NCBI GenBank assembly: GCA_964506185.1 | Contig: CAZDKL010000027.1 | Coordinates: 1-18,558, forward strand | DNA: 18,558 nt | Direction of reading: 5' to 3' | From: UBA2144 sp964506185 | Lineage (GTDB): Bacteria; Patescibacteriota; Gracilibacteria; Peribacterales; Peribacteraceae | Shown: positions 1 to 7,255 of the stretch, piece by piece | How the letters are laid out: each line of letters begins with the position of its first letter | Position numbering within the stretch: position 1 is the first letter of the stretch | Position numbers and translations under genes: made by a program | The notes under the pieces: generated by a model | The model's input: the letters and a program-made list of their open reading frames with translations, nothing else | What the model was told of the DNA's origin: nothing | Database searches by the model: none

Positions 1-165
1 GAGACCAGCGAGGCATACGGCACGAAACACTAAGCCGGGGCCAAATGGTCGATGCTGTAAGCCTCGGAGGGGCTTACAGATGGACTGCGTCCAACGGCCC
101 TCGGTCTTCGGTCGGAGATGAAGTTTACTCAAGAAACCGAGTGTGTCAATTTATCTGTGCGCTAA
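1..165 (+). ncRNA. rnpB: RNase P RNA, 3' part (cut by left window edge)
   Basis: The catalytic RNA of RNase P trims tRNA 5' leaders. Only the 3' portion is visible. The run GGCACGAAACAC followed by GGGGCCAAATGG (about 20-49) lines up with the conserved type A segment read as GGCACGGTAAAC...GGCCAAATAGG in E. coli. AGATGAAG (about 116-123) and CAAGAAACCGAG (about 130-141) match the 3' conserved region AGATGAAT...ACAGAACCCGG. Between them lies a 9-bp hairpin, CTGTAAGCC/GGCTTACAG (about 54-78), in the place of P15, and further small stems (TGGAC/GTCCA). The hairpin loop reads TCGGAGG, without a clear GGU motif for pairing with tRNA CCA. The 5' half lies outside the window, so P1 and the exact 3' end cannot be fixed and 165 is approximate. 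The alignment is from memory; a covariance search would settle it. Confidence 0.72.
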
Positions 166-200
166 AAACTTGCACTAAATAGGAAAACTGTTGTGATATT

Positions 201-225
201 AAAGAAAGCCGGGCGTGAACCCGGC
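201..225 (-). terminator. Rho-independent terminator of the 88-aa membrane gene
   Basis: Read on the minus strand, a perfect 6-bp GC stem (GCCGGG/CCCGGC, positions 208-213 and 220-225, 6-nt loop) is followed directly by TTTCTTT (201-207). It lies 31 bp past the stop codon of the 256-522 gene. The plus-strand reading has no T run after the stem, so it does not serve the RNA gene on the left. Confidence 0.75.
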
Positions 226-255
226 ATATCTCCGCCAGACTTCCAGTGTCTTGGC

Positions 256-522
256 TTAGAAGAAGTTGTGTACGACTGAGCCCAAGAATCCGATAGCGAA
301 GACGTACAAGCCGGCATTTCGTAACGTCTTGTGGCGTCTTACTTCAGCGTAGTACCCACTTGACGCATCGCCTGCCAACGATTCGGTTACCTCATAGGTT
401 GCCCGAAAGCCCCATTCTCCCATCATCTTGGAATTCCAGACGGCGATACGCAGGCCAATGACAACGAATCCGATCTCAAGAACGGAAAAGGAAACGTGGG
501 CAAGAGTCTGTAGAGCGCTCAC
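256..522 (-). CDS. Small two-helix membrane protein, unknown function
   Basis: An 88-residue protein that I do not recognise. Two hydrophobic segments, about residues 8-28 and 69-86, flank a polar loop of about 40 residues containing DASSGYYAEVRRHK. This suggests a hairpin membrane protein with both ends on the same side. The start is GTG; an AGGAGA Shine-Dalgarno (529-534) 6 nt upstream supports it, and this is one of the few clear ribosome sites in the window. A terminator follows, so the gene is monocistronic. It is read away from dtd, with a palindromic repeat between them. Confidence 0.72.
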   Translation of the reverse strand: MSALQTLAHVSFSVLEIGFVVIGLRIAVWNSKMMGEWGFRATYEVTESLAGDASSGYYAEVRRHKTLRNAGLYVFAIGFLGSVVHNFF

Positions 523-622
523 TTTATCTCTCCTACTGAAAGAACACTGAATTGTCCAACGGTGGGTTTACACTAGCGTTGAATTGGGGTTTAACAAGGA
601 TTTCTTCTTTCTTTTGCCTACT

Positions 623-719
623 GTCTGAACCTTGATTCACTTGATTATAGGATTAGCATGATTGCATGGAATGATCCTTAATCCTGTCTATCCTTGAATC
701 CTTTAATCATGGTTCAGAC
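623..719. repeat. 97-bp palindromic intergenic repeat with GTCTGAACC ends
   Basis: The outer arms are 15 bp with one mismatch: GTCTGAACCTTGATT (623-637) and the complement of AATCATGGTTCAGAC (705-719). A nested 7-bp pair, AGGATTA/TAATCCT (648-654 and 679-685), and several AATCC/GGATT units lie inside. The layout matches a palindromic AATCCT-type repeat that I recall from intergenic DNA of many unrelated bacteria. It codes for nothing and ends 20 bp before the dtd start, so it lies in or just before the dtd leader. Confidence 0.75.
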
Positions 720-739
720 GAGTGTGTTACCATAAGCAC

Positions 740-1183
740 ATGCGCCTACTCCTACAAAAAGTCACCTCCGCATCAGTCAGTGTCGACTCATCAGTCGTCG
801 GAGAAATTGGACAGGGATATCTCCTGTTCCTCGGCGTCATGTCAGGTGACAGCGAAGAACAAGCAGACAAGTTAGCCGAGAAGGCAGTCAACCTAAGGCT
901 TTTTGATGGAGAAGATGGGAAGATTAATGACAGGTCACTTTTGGACATCGACGGTCAGATTTTAGTCGTCTCGCAATTCACATTAGCCGGAGATCTTAAG
1001 AAGGGGAATCGTCCCGATTACACTGCGGCAGCGGATCCCAAGTCAGCAACCAAGCTTTATGAGTACTTCATAGAAAAATTACGTTCACTTGGTGTTACAA
1101 AAGTTGAAGCAGGGGAGTTCGGTGCGTACATGAAAGTTAGTCTGGAAAATGATGGACCAGTCACTTTATGGCTGGAGAAATAG
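740..1183 (+). CDS. dtd: D-aminoacyl-tRNA deacylase
   Basis: Hydrolyses D-amino acids (and mischarged glycine) from tRNA in the cytoplasm as a homodimer, so that D-residues do not enter proteins. I chose ATG at 740 (147 aa) because the family begins MRxLLQKV; a GTG at 722 would add six unlikely residues (MCYHKH). The family motifs are present: the SQFTLAGDLKKGNRPDY block with the active-site SQFTL, and the C-terminal NDGPVTLWLE carrying the Gly-cisPro motif that reads substrate chirality. Length is normal for the family (about 145 aa). There is no clear Shine-Dalgarno. The Rel gene follows 48 bp downstream on the same strand; dtd next to rel is also common in Firmicutes, so the two are probably co-transcribed. 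Confidence 0.96.
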   Translation: MRLLLQKVTSASVSVDSSVVGEIGQGYLLFLGVMSGDSEEQADKLAEKAVNLRLFDGEDGKINDRSLLDIDGQILVVSQFTLAGDLKKGNRPDYTAAADPKSATKLYEYFIEKLRSLGVTKVEAGEFGAYMKVSLENDGPVTLWLEK

Positions 1184-1231
1184 GAGGAATTCTTCGGCAG
1201 GCTCAGGACGACATATTATTAGACGAATACC

Positions 1232-3163
1232 TTGCTAAATATCCTCTCAGACGCTAATATTGCAAGTCCAATGCCTACAGCCGTCAACATTGCGACCGTT
1301 CTCGACAAGATCAAAAGAGAGAACAAAGACTTCAACCACACGCGAGTGGCGGAGGCCTTTGAGTTTGCAAAAGATCTGTATGGAGACGAAGGACACAGAA
1401 CCGGTTTATCTTGTATGGAGCACTCTACTGGAGTACTCGATATCCTTCTTCCTTTTGAGCCTGATGAAGACACTATAATCGCATGCATTCTTCACCATGC
1501 TGTTTTTCAGGGCGGACTAACTCTAACTGAACTAGAAGAGCGTTTTGGCTCCACCGTCAGGTCGCTTGTTAGCGGAGTGCATTTGCTTACAAGTATTGCT
1601 GTGGATCAGAGTAAAGGTTCAATTGACGATCTGCGTTTGGTTCTTCTGAGTGTTTCTGATGATGTGCGAACGGTTTTGATTACATTGTGCGACAGATGCC
1701 ATCTACTAGATCATCATCATGGATTGGGAAAGGATCTGGCACGCACCGTATCGAACGAAGTACTTAGGCTTTATGCACCTGTTGCGGCTAGGCTTGGTAT
1801 TTATAATCTAAAGCATGAACTCGAGGGAAGAGCTTTTCCAATCTGTTATCCTTCCGATGCTCAGCGAATTGCGGAACAGCTACAGCAAATTCGTGCACAG
1901 AATGGAGACTTTTTGTGGGAGACTACCGAGTATCTTCAGAATTCTTTGAACTCAAATGACATTGAAGTTCAAATAGAGCACAGAGAAAAACAGCCGTACA
2001 GTATTTTCCGAAAAATGAATTCAAAAGGACTCTCTTCTGTGCAGGATGTTTATGATTTATATGCAATCAGAGTTGTAGTTAATTCGACTGAAGAGTGTTA
2101 CAAAGCTCTGGGTTACATGCACAAGCTAGCGAAACCTCTTCCTCACAGATTCAAAGATTTCATTTCGTTCCCGAAACCGAATGGATACCAAAGTCTTCAC
2201 ACAACCATGGTGCAATTGCCGGGAACTCCACAAGATACTTTTATCGAAGTACAGATAAGAGATAAGAGAATGCATCGCGAAGCGAAGTTTGGTATTGCAG
2301 CACACTGGAGTTACAAAGAATATGGAGCAACTCACCAGGCACTTGAGCAAGCTCAGTTCAAAAAAATGCTTTCTATGCAGGAATCAGTAGGTGAGGAGGA
2401 AGAAAGTTCAACTTTAGTGGATCATATTTTTGTTTTAACCCCTAAGGGAGGAGTAGTTGAGCTTCCGGAGGGTGCAACTCCTTTGGACTTTGCTTTTCAG
2501 GTACATACCGATCTTGGCCTCGCTTTCCATTCGGCAAAAGTTAATGGTTCGATAGTTCCACTTGATCACGAACTTGAAAATGGAGACATAGTTGAAGTTG
2601 TTAAGCATAAAACTCCGCGCCCATCTCCTCAGTGGATGCACATGCTCAAGATGTCTTCTTCCAGATCCAAACTTAAAAGGCATTTGTATCTGCAGCGAAG
2701 AAGTGAGTTTATAACTAAAGGACGTGAGTTGATGAATTCGGATTTGCAGAAACGAAAACTCCAAATTTTAGATAGAGATCTGAGCCTTCTTCGAGTTTAC
2801 GATGGCGAAGTACTTCCATTTGCGAGACGAGAGGAAATTTTAGTTAAGGTAGGACAGGCTGCTCAGAATGCTTCATCTGTATTCCCGCATCTTGATGCAC
2901 TCAAAGGAAAAGAAGGTGTCTTTGAAAAAAGTGAACCAAGGAAAACTCCTCCAAGGCAGGCTTCGCAAAGGAGAAAGATAGAACTTGAAGGCGGACTTCC
3001 CATGCCTACCAGATTTGCAAAAGGTTGTACGCCAGAAAAAGATGAAGGTTGCGATATAATTGGAGTTATAAGCAGGACAGGCGAGGTTGTAATACACAGA
3101 GACGGCTGCAATGTTGTAAATAACTCGAATCCAGAGAGGAGGATCAAGGCTTGGTGGAAATAA
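1232..3163 (+). CDS. rel: Rel/SpoT-family (p)ppGpp synthetase, hydrolase site degenerate
   Basis: A 643-aa stringent-response enzyme expected to make (p)ppGpp from ATP and GTP/GDP. Order: HD-type hydrolase region (about 35-190), synthetase (about 240-365), TGS (about 396-456), a helical linker, and a C-terminal Cys domain (about 593-643). The synthetase looks intact: YSIFRKM, YDLYAIRV (D275), RFKD (306-309, the motif of bifunctional enzymes), PKPNGYQSLHT and EVQIRD (E339). The hydrolase does not: LLHDVVEDT of active enzymes reads ILHHAVFQG (86-94), so the HD aspartate and the ED pair are lost, and ADRLHNM reads CDRCHLL (153-159), losing the Asn. There is no C-terminal ACT domain; the protein ends after the GC...HRDGC zinc-finger-like segment. 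The TTG start at 1232 is uncertain: ATG at 1271 is the alternative, neither has a Shine-Dalgarno, and a TATTAT -10-like box (1214-1219) would place 1232 near the transcript start. Confidence 0.93.
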   Translation: MLNILSDANIASPMPTAVNIATVLDKIKRENKDFNHTRVAEAFEFAKDLYGDEGHRTGLSCMEHSTGVLDILLPFEPDEDTIIACILHHAVFQGGLTLTELEERFGSTVRSLVSGVHLLTSIAVDQSKGSIDDLRLVLLSVSDDVRTVLITLCDRCHLLDHHHGLGKDLARTVSNEVLRLYAPVAARLGIYNLKHELEGRAFPICYPSDAQRIAEQLQQIRAQNGDFLWETTEYLQNSLNSNDIEVQIEHREKQPYSIFRKMNSKGLSSVQDVYDLYAIRVVVNSTEECYKALGYMHKLAKPLPHRFKDFISFPKPNGYQSLHTTMVQLPGTPQDTFIEVQIRDKRMHREAKFGIAAHWSYKEYGATHQALEQAQFKKMLSMQESVGEEEESSTLVDHIFVLTPKGGVVELPEGATPLDFAFQVHTDLGLAFHSAKVNGSIVPLDHELENGDIVEVVKHKTPRPSPQWMHMLKMSSSRSKLKRHLYLQRRSEFITKGRELMNSDLQKRKLQILDRDLSLLRVYDGEVLPFARREEILVKVGQAAQNASSVFPHLDALKGKEGVFEKSEPRKTPPRQASQRRKIELEGGLPMPTRFAKGCTPEKDEGCDIIGVISRTGEVVIHRDGCNVVNNSNPERRIKAWWK

Positions 3164-3165
3164 CC

Positions 3166-3338
3166 GACCTCACCCCAAACCCCTCTCCTACCAACCCGCT
3201 TACCTTCTAGGAGAGGGGCTTATTTCAAAAAACACCCCCTCTCCTGGAGGGTCTCAAAGATTTAACATTAAAAACAACTGTCTTTATTCTTCAGTTGCTT
3301 GAATGGTACGGAAGGAGAGGGGGCCGGGGGGTGAGGTC
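3166..3338. repeat. Composite inverted repeat filling the rel-tig gap, possible two-way terminator
   Basis: The outer arms GACCTCACCCC (3166-3176) and GGGGTGAGGTC (3328-3338) are perfect complements. Inside are alternating CCCCTCTCCT and AGGAGAGGGG blocks: CCCCTCTCCTA (3180-3190) pairs with TAGGAGAGGGG (3208-3218), and CCCCCTCTCCT (3235-3245) pairs with AGGAGAGGGGG (3313-3323). Adjacent blocks can also pair, giving alternative hairpins. The repeat begins 2 bp after the rel stop codon and its last two bases lie inside the tig stop codon (3337-3339). It probably ends both convergent transcripts, though no strong T run follows the stems. Confidence 0.8.
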
Positions 3339-4617
3339 AATCAAGCATCATTTCGATCAATTTCTCTACTTTCTTTTGCCATTTGATCTGTTCCCAACCT
3401 TGCCTTCCTTTTTCGTACATAGGTTTAACCTTTTCTACTTCTTCAGGCGGAAGAGGGGCAATGAAATTAGCTATTGCTTCCTCAACTTCCTTATCACTCA
3501 GGTCAATTTCCTTCGCATCAACAATATTTTGGATGCCCATCCTCAAGGTTAATCTTTCTTTTGCCTGATTATCAAATTCAGCTTTCAATTCCTCCGGTTT
3601 TTTTCCGGCTTTCTCCATCCATTCACTGAAATCCAGATTTTGTTGTTTCAATTGTTGTGCAAAACTTTCGAAAAGATCGCGTGCTTCCTCCTCAATCAGT
3701 TCCGGTGCGAGCTCTACCTTGGTTGCTTCTCTAATTTTTTCAAAAAGCTCCGTCTCCCTGCGTTGGCGATCAATCCTATTCTCTTCTGCTTCCATTGATT
3801 CCTTAATTTTCTTTTTCAAGTCGTCAGCTGACTCTGCGCCCATGTGTTCTTTTGCAAACTTATCATCAAGTTCAGGCTTATCAACCTCTTCAACCTGTTT
3901 GACTTTCACATGAAACGTAACGGGCTTGTTCTGAAGATGTTCGGCATGGTACTTATCGGGGAACTTCAACGTAAATGATTTGTCTTGCCCCTTCTTTAGA
4001 CCCTTTAGCTCATCTTCAAACCCGGGAATAAGCATCTTTGACCCGATAACAACTTGATGGCCTTCGGTCTTCGTTCCTTCTATCTCCTTCTTGTTTTCAT
4101 CTTCTCCCCGGAAGTCCATTGTTATCTGATCTCCTTCCTTAGCTTCGCGATCTACCTCTTTGGTTTTCTTGTGTTGATCCAAGATATAACCGATTGCACG
4201 GTCCATTTCTTTGTCATCAACCTTAGTTTCCTTCTTCTCAATCTTAATTTTATCCGCACCCTTAACTGTTACTTCAGGATGTTCCACAAAGGTCAGTGCC
4301 AACGTTAACGGCTCTTTGCTTTCCGCTTCAATCTTTGGGGGGATTATAGGCTTAAGATCATTTTCCTTCGCAAGTTTATTAATAGTCTCCGGCAAAAGTT
4401 CCCTGATGGTTTCCTCAAGAAGTTGATCAGGACTTACTTTGTCCTTAAGCATATCTGCAGGCGCATTGCCCGGGCGGAATCCTTCAATCTTTACACTAGA
4501 TCCAAGTTTTTTTAGAGCTTTCTCTTCGGCAGGCTTAACTTGAGCTTCGGTAAAGGAAACGGAGAAGATGATTCGTCCGGCCTTATCTTTTTTTGGAGTT
4601 GCAGTATCTTTGGGCAT
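3337..4617 (-). CDS. tig: Trigger factor, ribosome-associated chaperone
   Basis: Binds the ribosome near the exit tunnel, shields nascent chains and has FKBP-type prolyl isomerase activity. The 426-aa length is usual. The ribosome-binding signature reads GFRPGNAP (residues 46-53; family FRxGxxP). A PPIase domain follows at about 155-245 (EGDQITMDFRG, GSKMLIPGFEDELKGLKKGQ). The rest, about 250-426, is the helical, highly charged substrate-binding C-terminal domain. The protein is rich in Lys and Glu. ATG at 4617 is the natural start, without a Shine-Dalgarno. It is the last gene of a long minus-strand series, converges on rel and stops with TGA. Confidence 0.96.
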   Translation of the reverse strand: MPKDTATPKKDKAGRIIFSVSFTEAQVKPAEEKALKKLGSSVKIEGFRPGNAPADMLKDKVSPDQLLEETIRELLPETINKLAKENDLKPIIPPKIEAESKEPLTLALTFVEHPEVTVKGADKIKIEKKETKVDDKEMDRAIGYILDQHKKTKEVDREAKEGDQITMDFRGEDENKKEIEGTKTEGHQVVIGSKMLIPGFEDELKGLKKGQDKSFTLKFPDKYHAEHLQNKPVTFHVKVKQVEEVDKPELDDKFAKEHMGAESADDLKKKIKESMEAEENRIDRQRRETELFEKIREATKVELAPELIEEEARDLFESFAQQLKQQNLDFSEWMEKAGKKPEELKAEFDNQAKERLTLRMGIQNIVDAKEIDLSDKEVEEAIANFIAPLPPEEVEKVKPMYEKGRQGWEQIKWQKKVEKLIEMMLD

Positions 4618-4702
4618 AGTAGATTGAAGGGTACCGAACTTAATTGAGAATTGAAAACTTAAACTTAAGAATTATCAGTATTAATTGTTGAGTATTGCCA
4701 CT

Positions 4703-4918
4703 TTATGTATCATCTTTTCTCTCTAAAATTGCAAATAATGGTCCGTTAGTTCCTCGTTTAATCGATGAAATTCCAAGCTCAGTCCCAAATGAATCTTTAT
4801 GTGCTCGTTGCAATCTCTCTTTGGCTCTTGTGAATTCGTTGGGATCGAAGCCAAGAAAGCCGATTTGTCCTGGCTGCAATCCGGCGGCGGATTTAGCTAT
4901 ATCACGATCATCTATCAT
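4703..4918 (-). CDS. Hypothetical 71-aa protein
   Basis: A small soluble protein that I do not recognise. It begins MIDDRDIAKSAAG and has a mixed charged/hydrophobic make-up (PGQIGFLGFDPNEFTRAKER) typical of a real protein. The plus-strand ORF over the same bases is serine-rich and looks like a shadow. I chose ATG at 4918 over an upstream TTG at 4936 because a promoter-like pair, TTGACA (4953-4948) and TACTTT (4930-4925) with a 17-nt spacer, lies just upstream and would start transcription at or next to this ATG. It sits between secF and tig with its own apparent promoter. Function unknown. Confidence 0.6.
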   Translation of the reverse strand: MIDDRDIAKSAAGLQPGQIGFLGFDPNEFTRAKERLQRAHKDSFGTELGISSIKRGTNGPLFAILERKDDT

Positions 4919-4924
4919 AATAAC

Positions 4925-4953
4925 AAAGTAAATCAAAAGTTGAATAATGTCAA
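4925..4953 (-). promoter_or_regulatory. Candidate promoter of the 71-aa gene
   Basis: Minus-strand TTGACA (perfect -35, plus positions 4948-4953), a 17-nt spacer, and TACTTT (4925-4930, a weak -10 with 3 of 6 matches). Only 6 nt separate the -10 from the ATG at 4918, so the mRNA would have no leader. Confidence 0.42.
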
Positions 4954-4978
4954 TATTAGATTGCTGGAAATTGATACG

Positions 4979-5899
4979 TTATTGCTTCTTCTTCCAATAC
5001 ACCAATAGCGGAGTCGCGAGGAAAAGAGATGAGTATGTTCCAATAATGGCTCCAACCATCAGAGTCAGCACAAACCATTTAATACTTTCTGAGCCTAGTA
5101 TGAATAATGCCGAAAGCATGATTAACGTTGAAACTGATGTGTTGATTGATCGGGTTACGCTCTGATGCAGACTTCTGTCGGCCACTATATGAAACTCTTC
5201 GCCTCTGTGTTGCGTCAGTAAATTATCTCTGATGCGATCGAAGATTACGATTGTGTCATTGACTGAATAACCTAGGATCGTCAGAAGCGCTGTTACAAAC
5301 AAAGTATCAAATTCAAAAGCAGTTATCTGGCTTAGTATAATAAAGATACCAACTGTGATTAGTACGTCATGTAGAAGAGTAATAACTGCGATGATTCCAA
5401 ATCTCCAGGGACTAAGTCGCCTAGGAACTTTTCTAAACGCGAATGCTATATAAAGAACGATTGCAATTGATGCAATCGAAAGCGCCCAGAGTGACCTCTT
5501 CTTAAGGCTTGCTCCAACTGTGGGTCCGATTGTTGTAAATTGAAGTTCTTCTGTCTCTCCCAAATTTTCATTTAGATGAGTTTGAAGCTGGAGGTGTTCC
5601 GGATTGGTAATATCTCTCATGCGGATAAGCATAGTGCTACCTTTGGTTGCCGAGATCGAAAAGTTTCCGATAGTAGTTTTGCCATCTTCTTCTTCCGGCG
5701 ACAAAACAAGCGAGCTTAATGCATTTGCCAAGTCGTCTTTGGTTGCGGAGCTTGGAATGCGGACTTCCATTAATGTGCCTCCTGTGAAGTCGATGGACAG
5801 GTTAGGTCCAGGATATATAAGTAGGACAATACTTGTTCCAACCAAGGCGGCAGAGAGCATCAAAAAGTATTTGGCGGGGCGTATGAAGGAAAATTCCAT
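4979..5899 (-). CDS. secF: Protein translocase subunit SecF
   Basis: Part of the SecDF complex that uses the proton gradient to pull exported proteins through SecYEG. The 306-aa protein has a first membrane helix (about 11-29), SIDFTGGT (35-42, SecD/F signature), an extracytoplasmic domain (about 43-132) and five more helices. HDVLITVGIF (177-186) carries the conserved Asp in a helix, and GYSVNDTIVIFDRIRD (210-225) is the classic SecF motif. The start MEFSFIRPAKYF fits the family. It ends in YWKKKQ, a short basic tail. SecD, usually directly upstream, is absent: the upstream gene is unrelated and lies 318 bp away. Confidence 0.95.
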   Translation of the reverse strand: MEFSFIRPAKYFLMLSAALVGTSIVLLIYPGPNLSIDFTGGTLMEVRIPSSATKDDLANALSSLVLSPEEEDGKTTIGNFSISATKGSTMLIRMRDITNPEHLQLQTHLNENLGETEELQFTTIGPTVGASLKKRSLWALSIASIAIVLYIAFAFRKVPRRLSPWRFGIIAVITLLHDVLITVGIFIILSQITAFEFDTLFVTALLTILGYSVNDTIVIFDRIRDNLLTQHRGEEFHIVADRSLHQSVTRSINTSVSTLIMLSALFILGSESIKWFVLTLMVGAIIGTYSSLFLATPLLVYWKKKQ

Positions 5900-6217
5900 G
5901 GGAAATTGGAAGTTTTAAGTGATTCGAGGTCAGAGATTAGCGGGTTTGTGTGTATAATGCCAGATTACAGGCATTTTTCTTGTGGAATGTACTCATTGTT
6001 CCGCTTTAGGGTGGAACGTCTTGCGGGGCTTAGACAAGCCTAAAAGCCGAGGTGTGTGCCGAAAAATTTTGAGATGGTATTGACGGAGTGTCAGTGCTGG
6101 CACATTATGAACTGCTGGCCCACCCACCCAAGGATAACCCACCCCGGGGGGAGGGAACCATCAATCAATAAATATGATTCACTAATATTTATTCGGGTGC
6201 ATCAGCATGCCGGAATT
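5900..6217. other. 318-bp gene-free region with several stem-loops
   Basis: No convincing ORF. On the plus strand I see TATAAT (5953-5958) and a second promoter-like pair, TTGACG (6080-6085), 17 nt, CATTAT (6103-6108). The two ends are partly complementary (TATAATGCCAG near 5953 against CTGGCACATTAT near 6097-6108). Between them, TTCCGC (5999-6004) can pair with upstream GTGGAA (5982-5987), or GTTCC (5998-6002) with downstream GGAAC (6013-6017). These pairings exclude each other. GGCTT/AAGCC (6027-6031 and 6036-6040) is a further stem. A CCCACCCC...GGGGGGAGGG tract (about 6119-6156) resembles a common intergenic repeat. AATAAATAT/ATATTTATT (6167-6175 and 6185-6193) is a perfect stem just past the stop of the 345-aa gene. 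It could be the secF leader (minus), a small RNA (plus), or only repeats. Confidence 0.5.
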
Positions 6218-7255
6218 TTAGTCAGTTTGAATCGAAAGAGTACTGGTATTTTCACCTTTCTCCAAAGACCAAAGCGCATCACCGGATTCAATATAAGGGA
6301 TCTTAATAATTTCTGAAAATGGAGTTTCACTAAGTGCTTCATCAAGTTTCTCCAAATCAAAAATTCCATCTGCAATCCTCAGTGATGTCGTCATAGACGA
6401 GACCGATGGGGGAGTAATTGATATGCTTTGCTCCAATATTTCTTTTAGGGCATTTTCATCGTTCGACATTACAAACATTGATCCGCGCTTGGCAGTAACA
6501 AATGTTCTTGGACCGGACAAGATCGTGTGAATTTTCCACTGATTAAATTTTGATTCCTTCTCGATAAAGTTATCGTTGGAAACGCGAACATCACGGGAAT
6601 TAAATCTTCCTTCCAGATCTCTTTCTTTAATAATTGCTTTGGAAGCGTTTGATTTGAATTGGATATGAAGGTCTTTTAATTTCTTATCCAGTATTTTTGA
6701 TTTTTCCATCATTCCTTCCAGTGCCACTATCAAATTACCTGAAGAGTTGTTTCCAATATATATAGTCGATGGTCTTCCGAGCATGGAAGTAATCGATTGT
6801 TCCAGACTAATTTCTGTACCGAACAATTCTTCGACTAAATAATTAAGCCTGCCTTCGGCGAAGCTTCGTTGTTCATCATTCATTCTATTCGAAAGAAAAT
6901 TCCATGATGATGCTCCGTCTGCAAATCTAAGAGTAACGAATGCTCCCGAGAAAGATGATTTTATTTCAGGTGACAATGAAAAGTCAGGTATTGAAGCAGG
7001 AGCTTTGAATCTAAATCGCAGGATTTCTGTATCCGATTCCAAGATGCATCCGGTTCCGGTAGGCAAAAAAGTAAATATCGGCAAATCAACCGTCGATGAA
7101 CAGTTAACATCTTCTTGAGTCTGTACCTGCGGTTCAATTTTACTTAACTGATCTTCCTCAATTTCAGTAACCATGTTTGTCGCTGTGATTAAGACTGCCA
7201 GGAGCACCAATGAAGCTGCTATCGAGGCAGTGCCGGCAAGCATTGGTCTTATCAT
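6218..7255 (-). CDS. Membrane-anchored extracytoplasmic protein, unknown function
   Basis: A 345-aa protein with one N-terminal hydrophobic helix (about 7-28) that should act as an uncleaved anchor, leaving a large domain outside the membrane. The body has alternating beta/alpha character and stretches such as TAKRGSMFVMSNDENALKEIL near residue 265, which faintly recall DUF3352-type proteins; this is not a firm assignment. Two cysteines near residues 52 and 70 could form a disulfide. The ATG at 7255 overlaps the TGA stop of the TPR gene by 4 bp (ATGA), so translation of the two is coupled and the products probably work together at the membrane. Confidence 0.75.
   Translation of the reverse strand: MIRPMLAGTASIAASLVLLAVLITATNMVTEIEEDQLSKIEPQVQTQEDVNCSSTVDLPIFTFLPTGTGCILESDTEILRFRFKAPASIPDFSLSPEIKSSFSGAFVTLRFADGASSWNFLSNRMNDEQRSFAEGRLNYLVEELFGTEISLEQSITSMLGRPSTIYIGNNSSGNLIVALEGMMEKSKILDKKLKDLHIQFKSNASKAIIKERDLEGRFNSRDVRVSNDNFIEKESKFNQWKIHTILSGPRTFVTAKRGSMFVMSNDENALKEILEQSISITPPSVSSMTTSLRIADGIFDLEKLDEALSETPFSEIIKIPYIESGDALWSLEKGENTSTLSIQTD

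Noticed and set aside
1..165. tmRNA or SRP RNA
   Set aside because: No tag reading frame with a usual AA ending, no T-arm or CCA end, and no GGAAGGAAGCAGCC-type SRP core. The conserved blocks fit RNase P RNA better.
3295..3552. Plus-strand ORF starting in the rel-tig repeat
   Set aside because: It begins inside the palindromic repeat and runs antisense to the tig C-terminus. The residues (FYFLLPFDLFPTLPSFF) are typical of the reverse of a Lys/Glu-rich gene.
4695..4931. Plus-strand 78-codon ORF opposite the 71-aa gene
   Set aside because: Its composition is serine-rich with scattered cysteines, as expected for an antisense shadow. The minus frame has normal composition and a TTGACA promoter.
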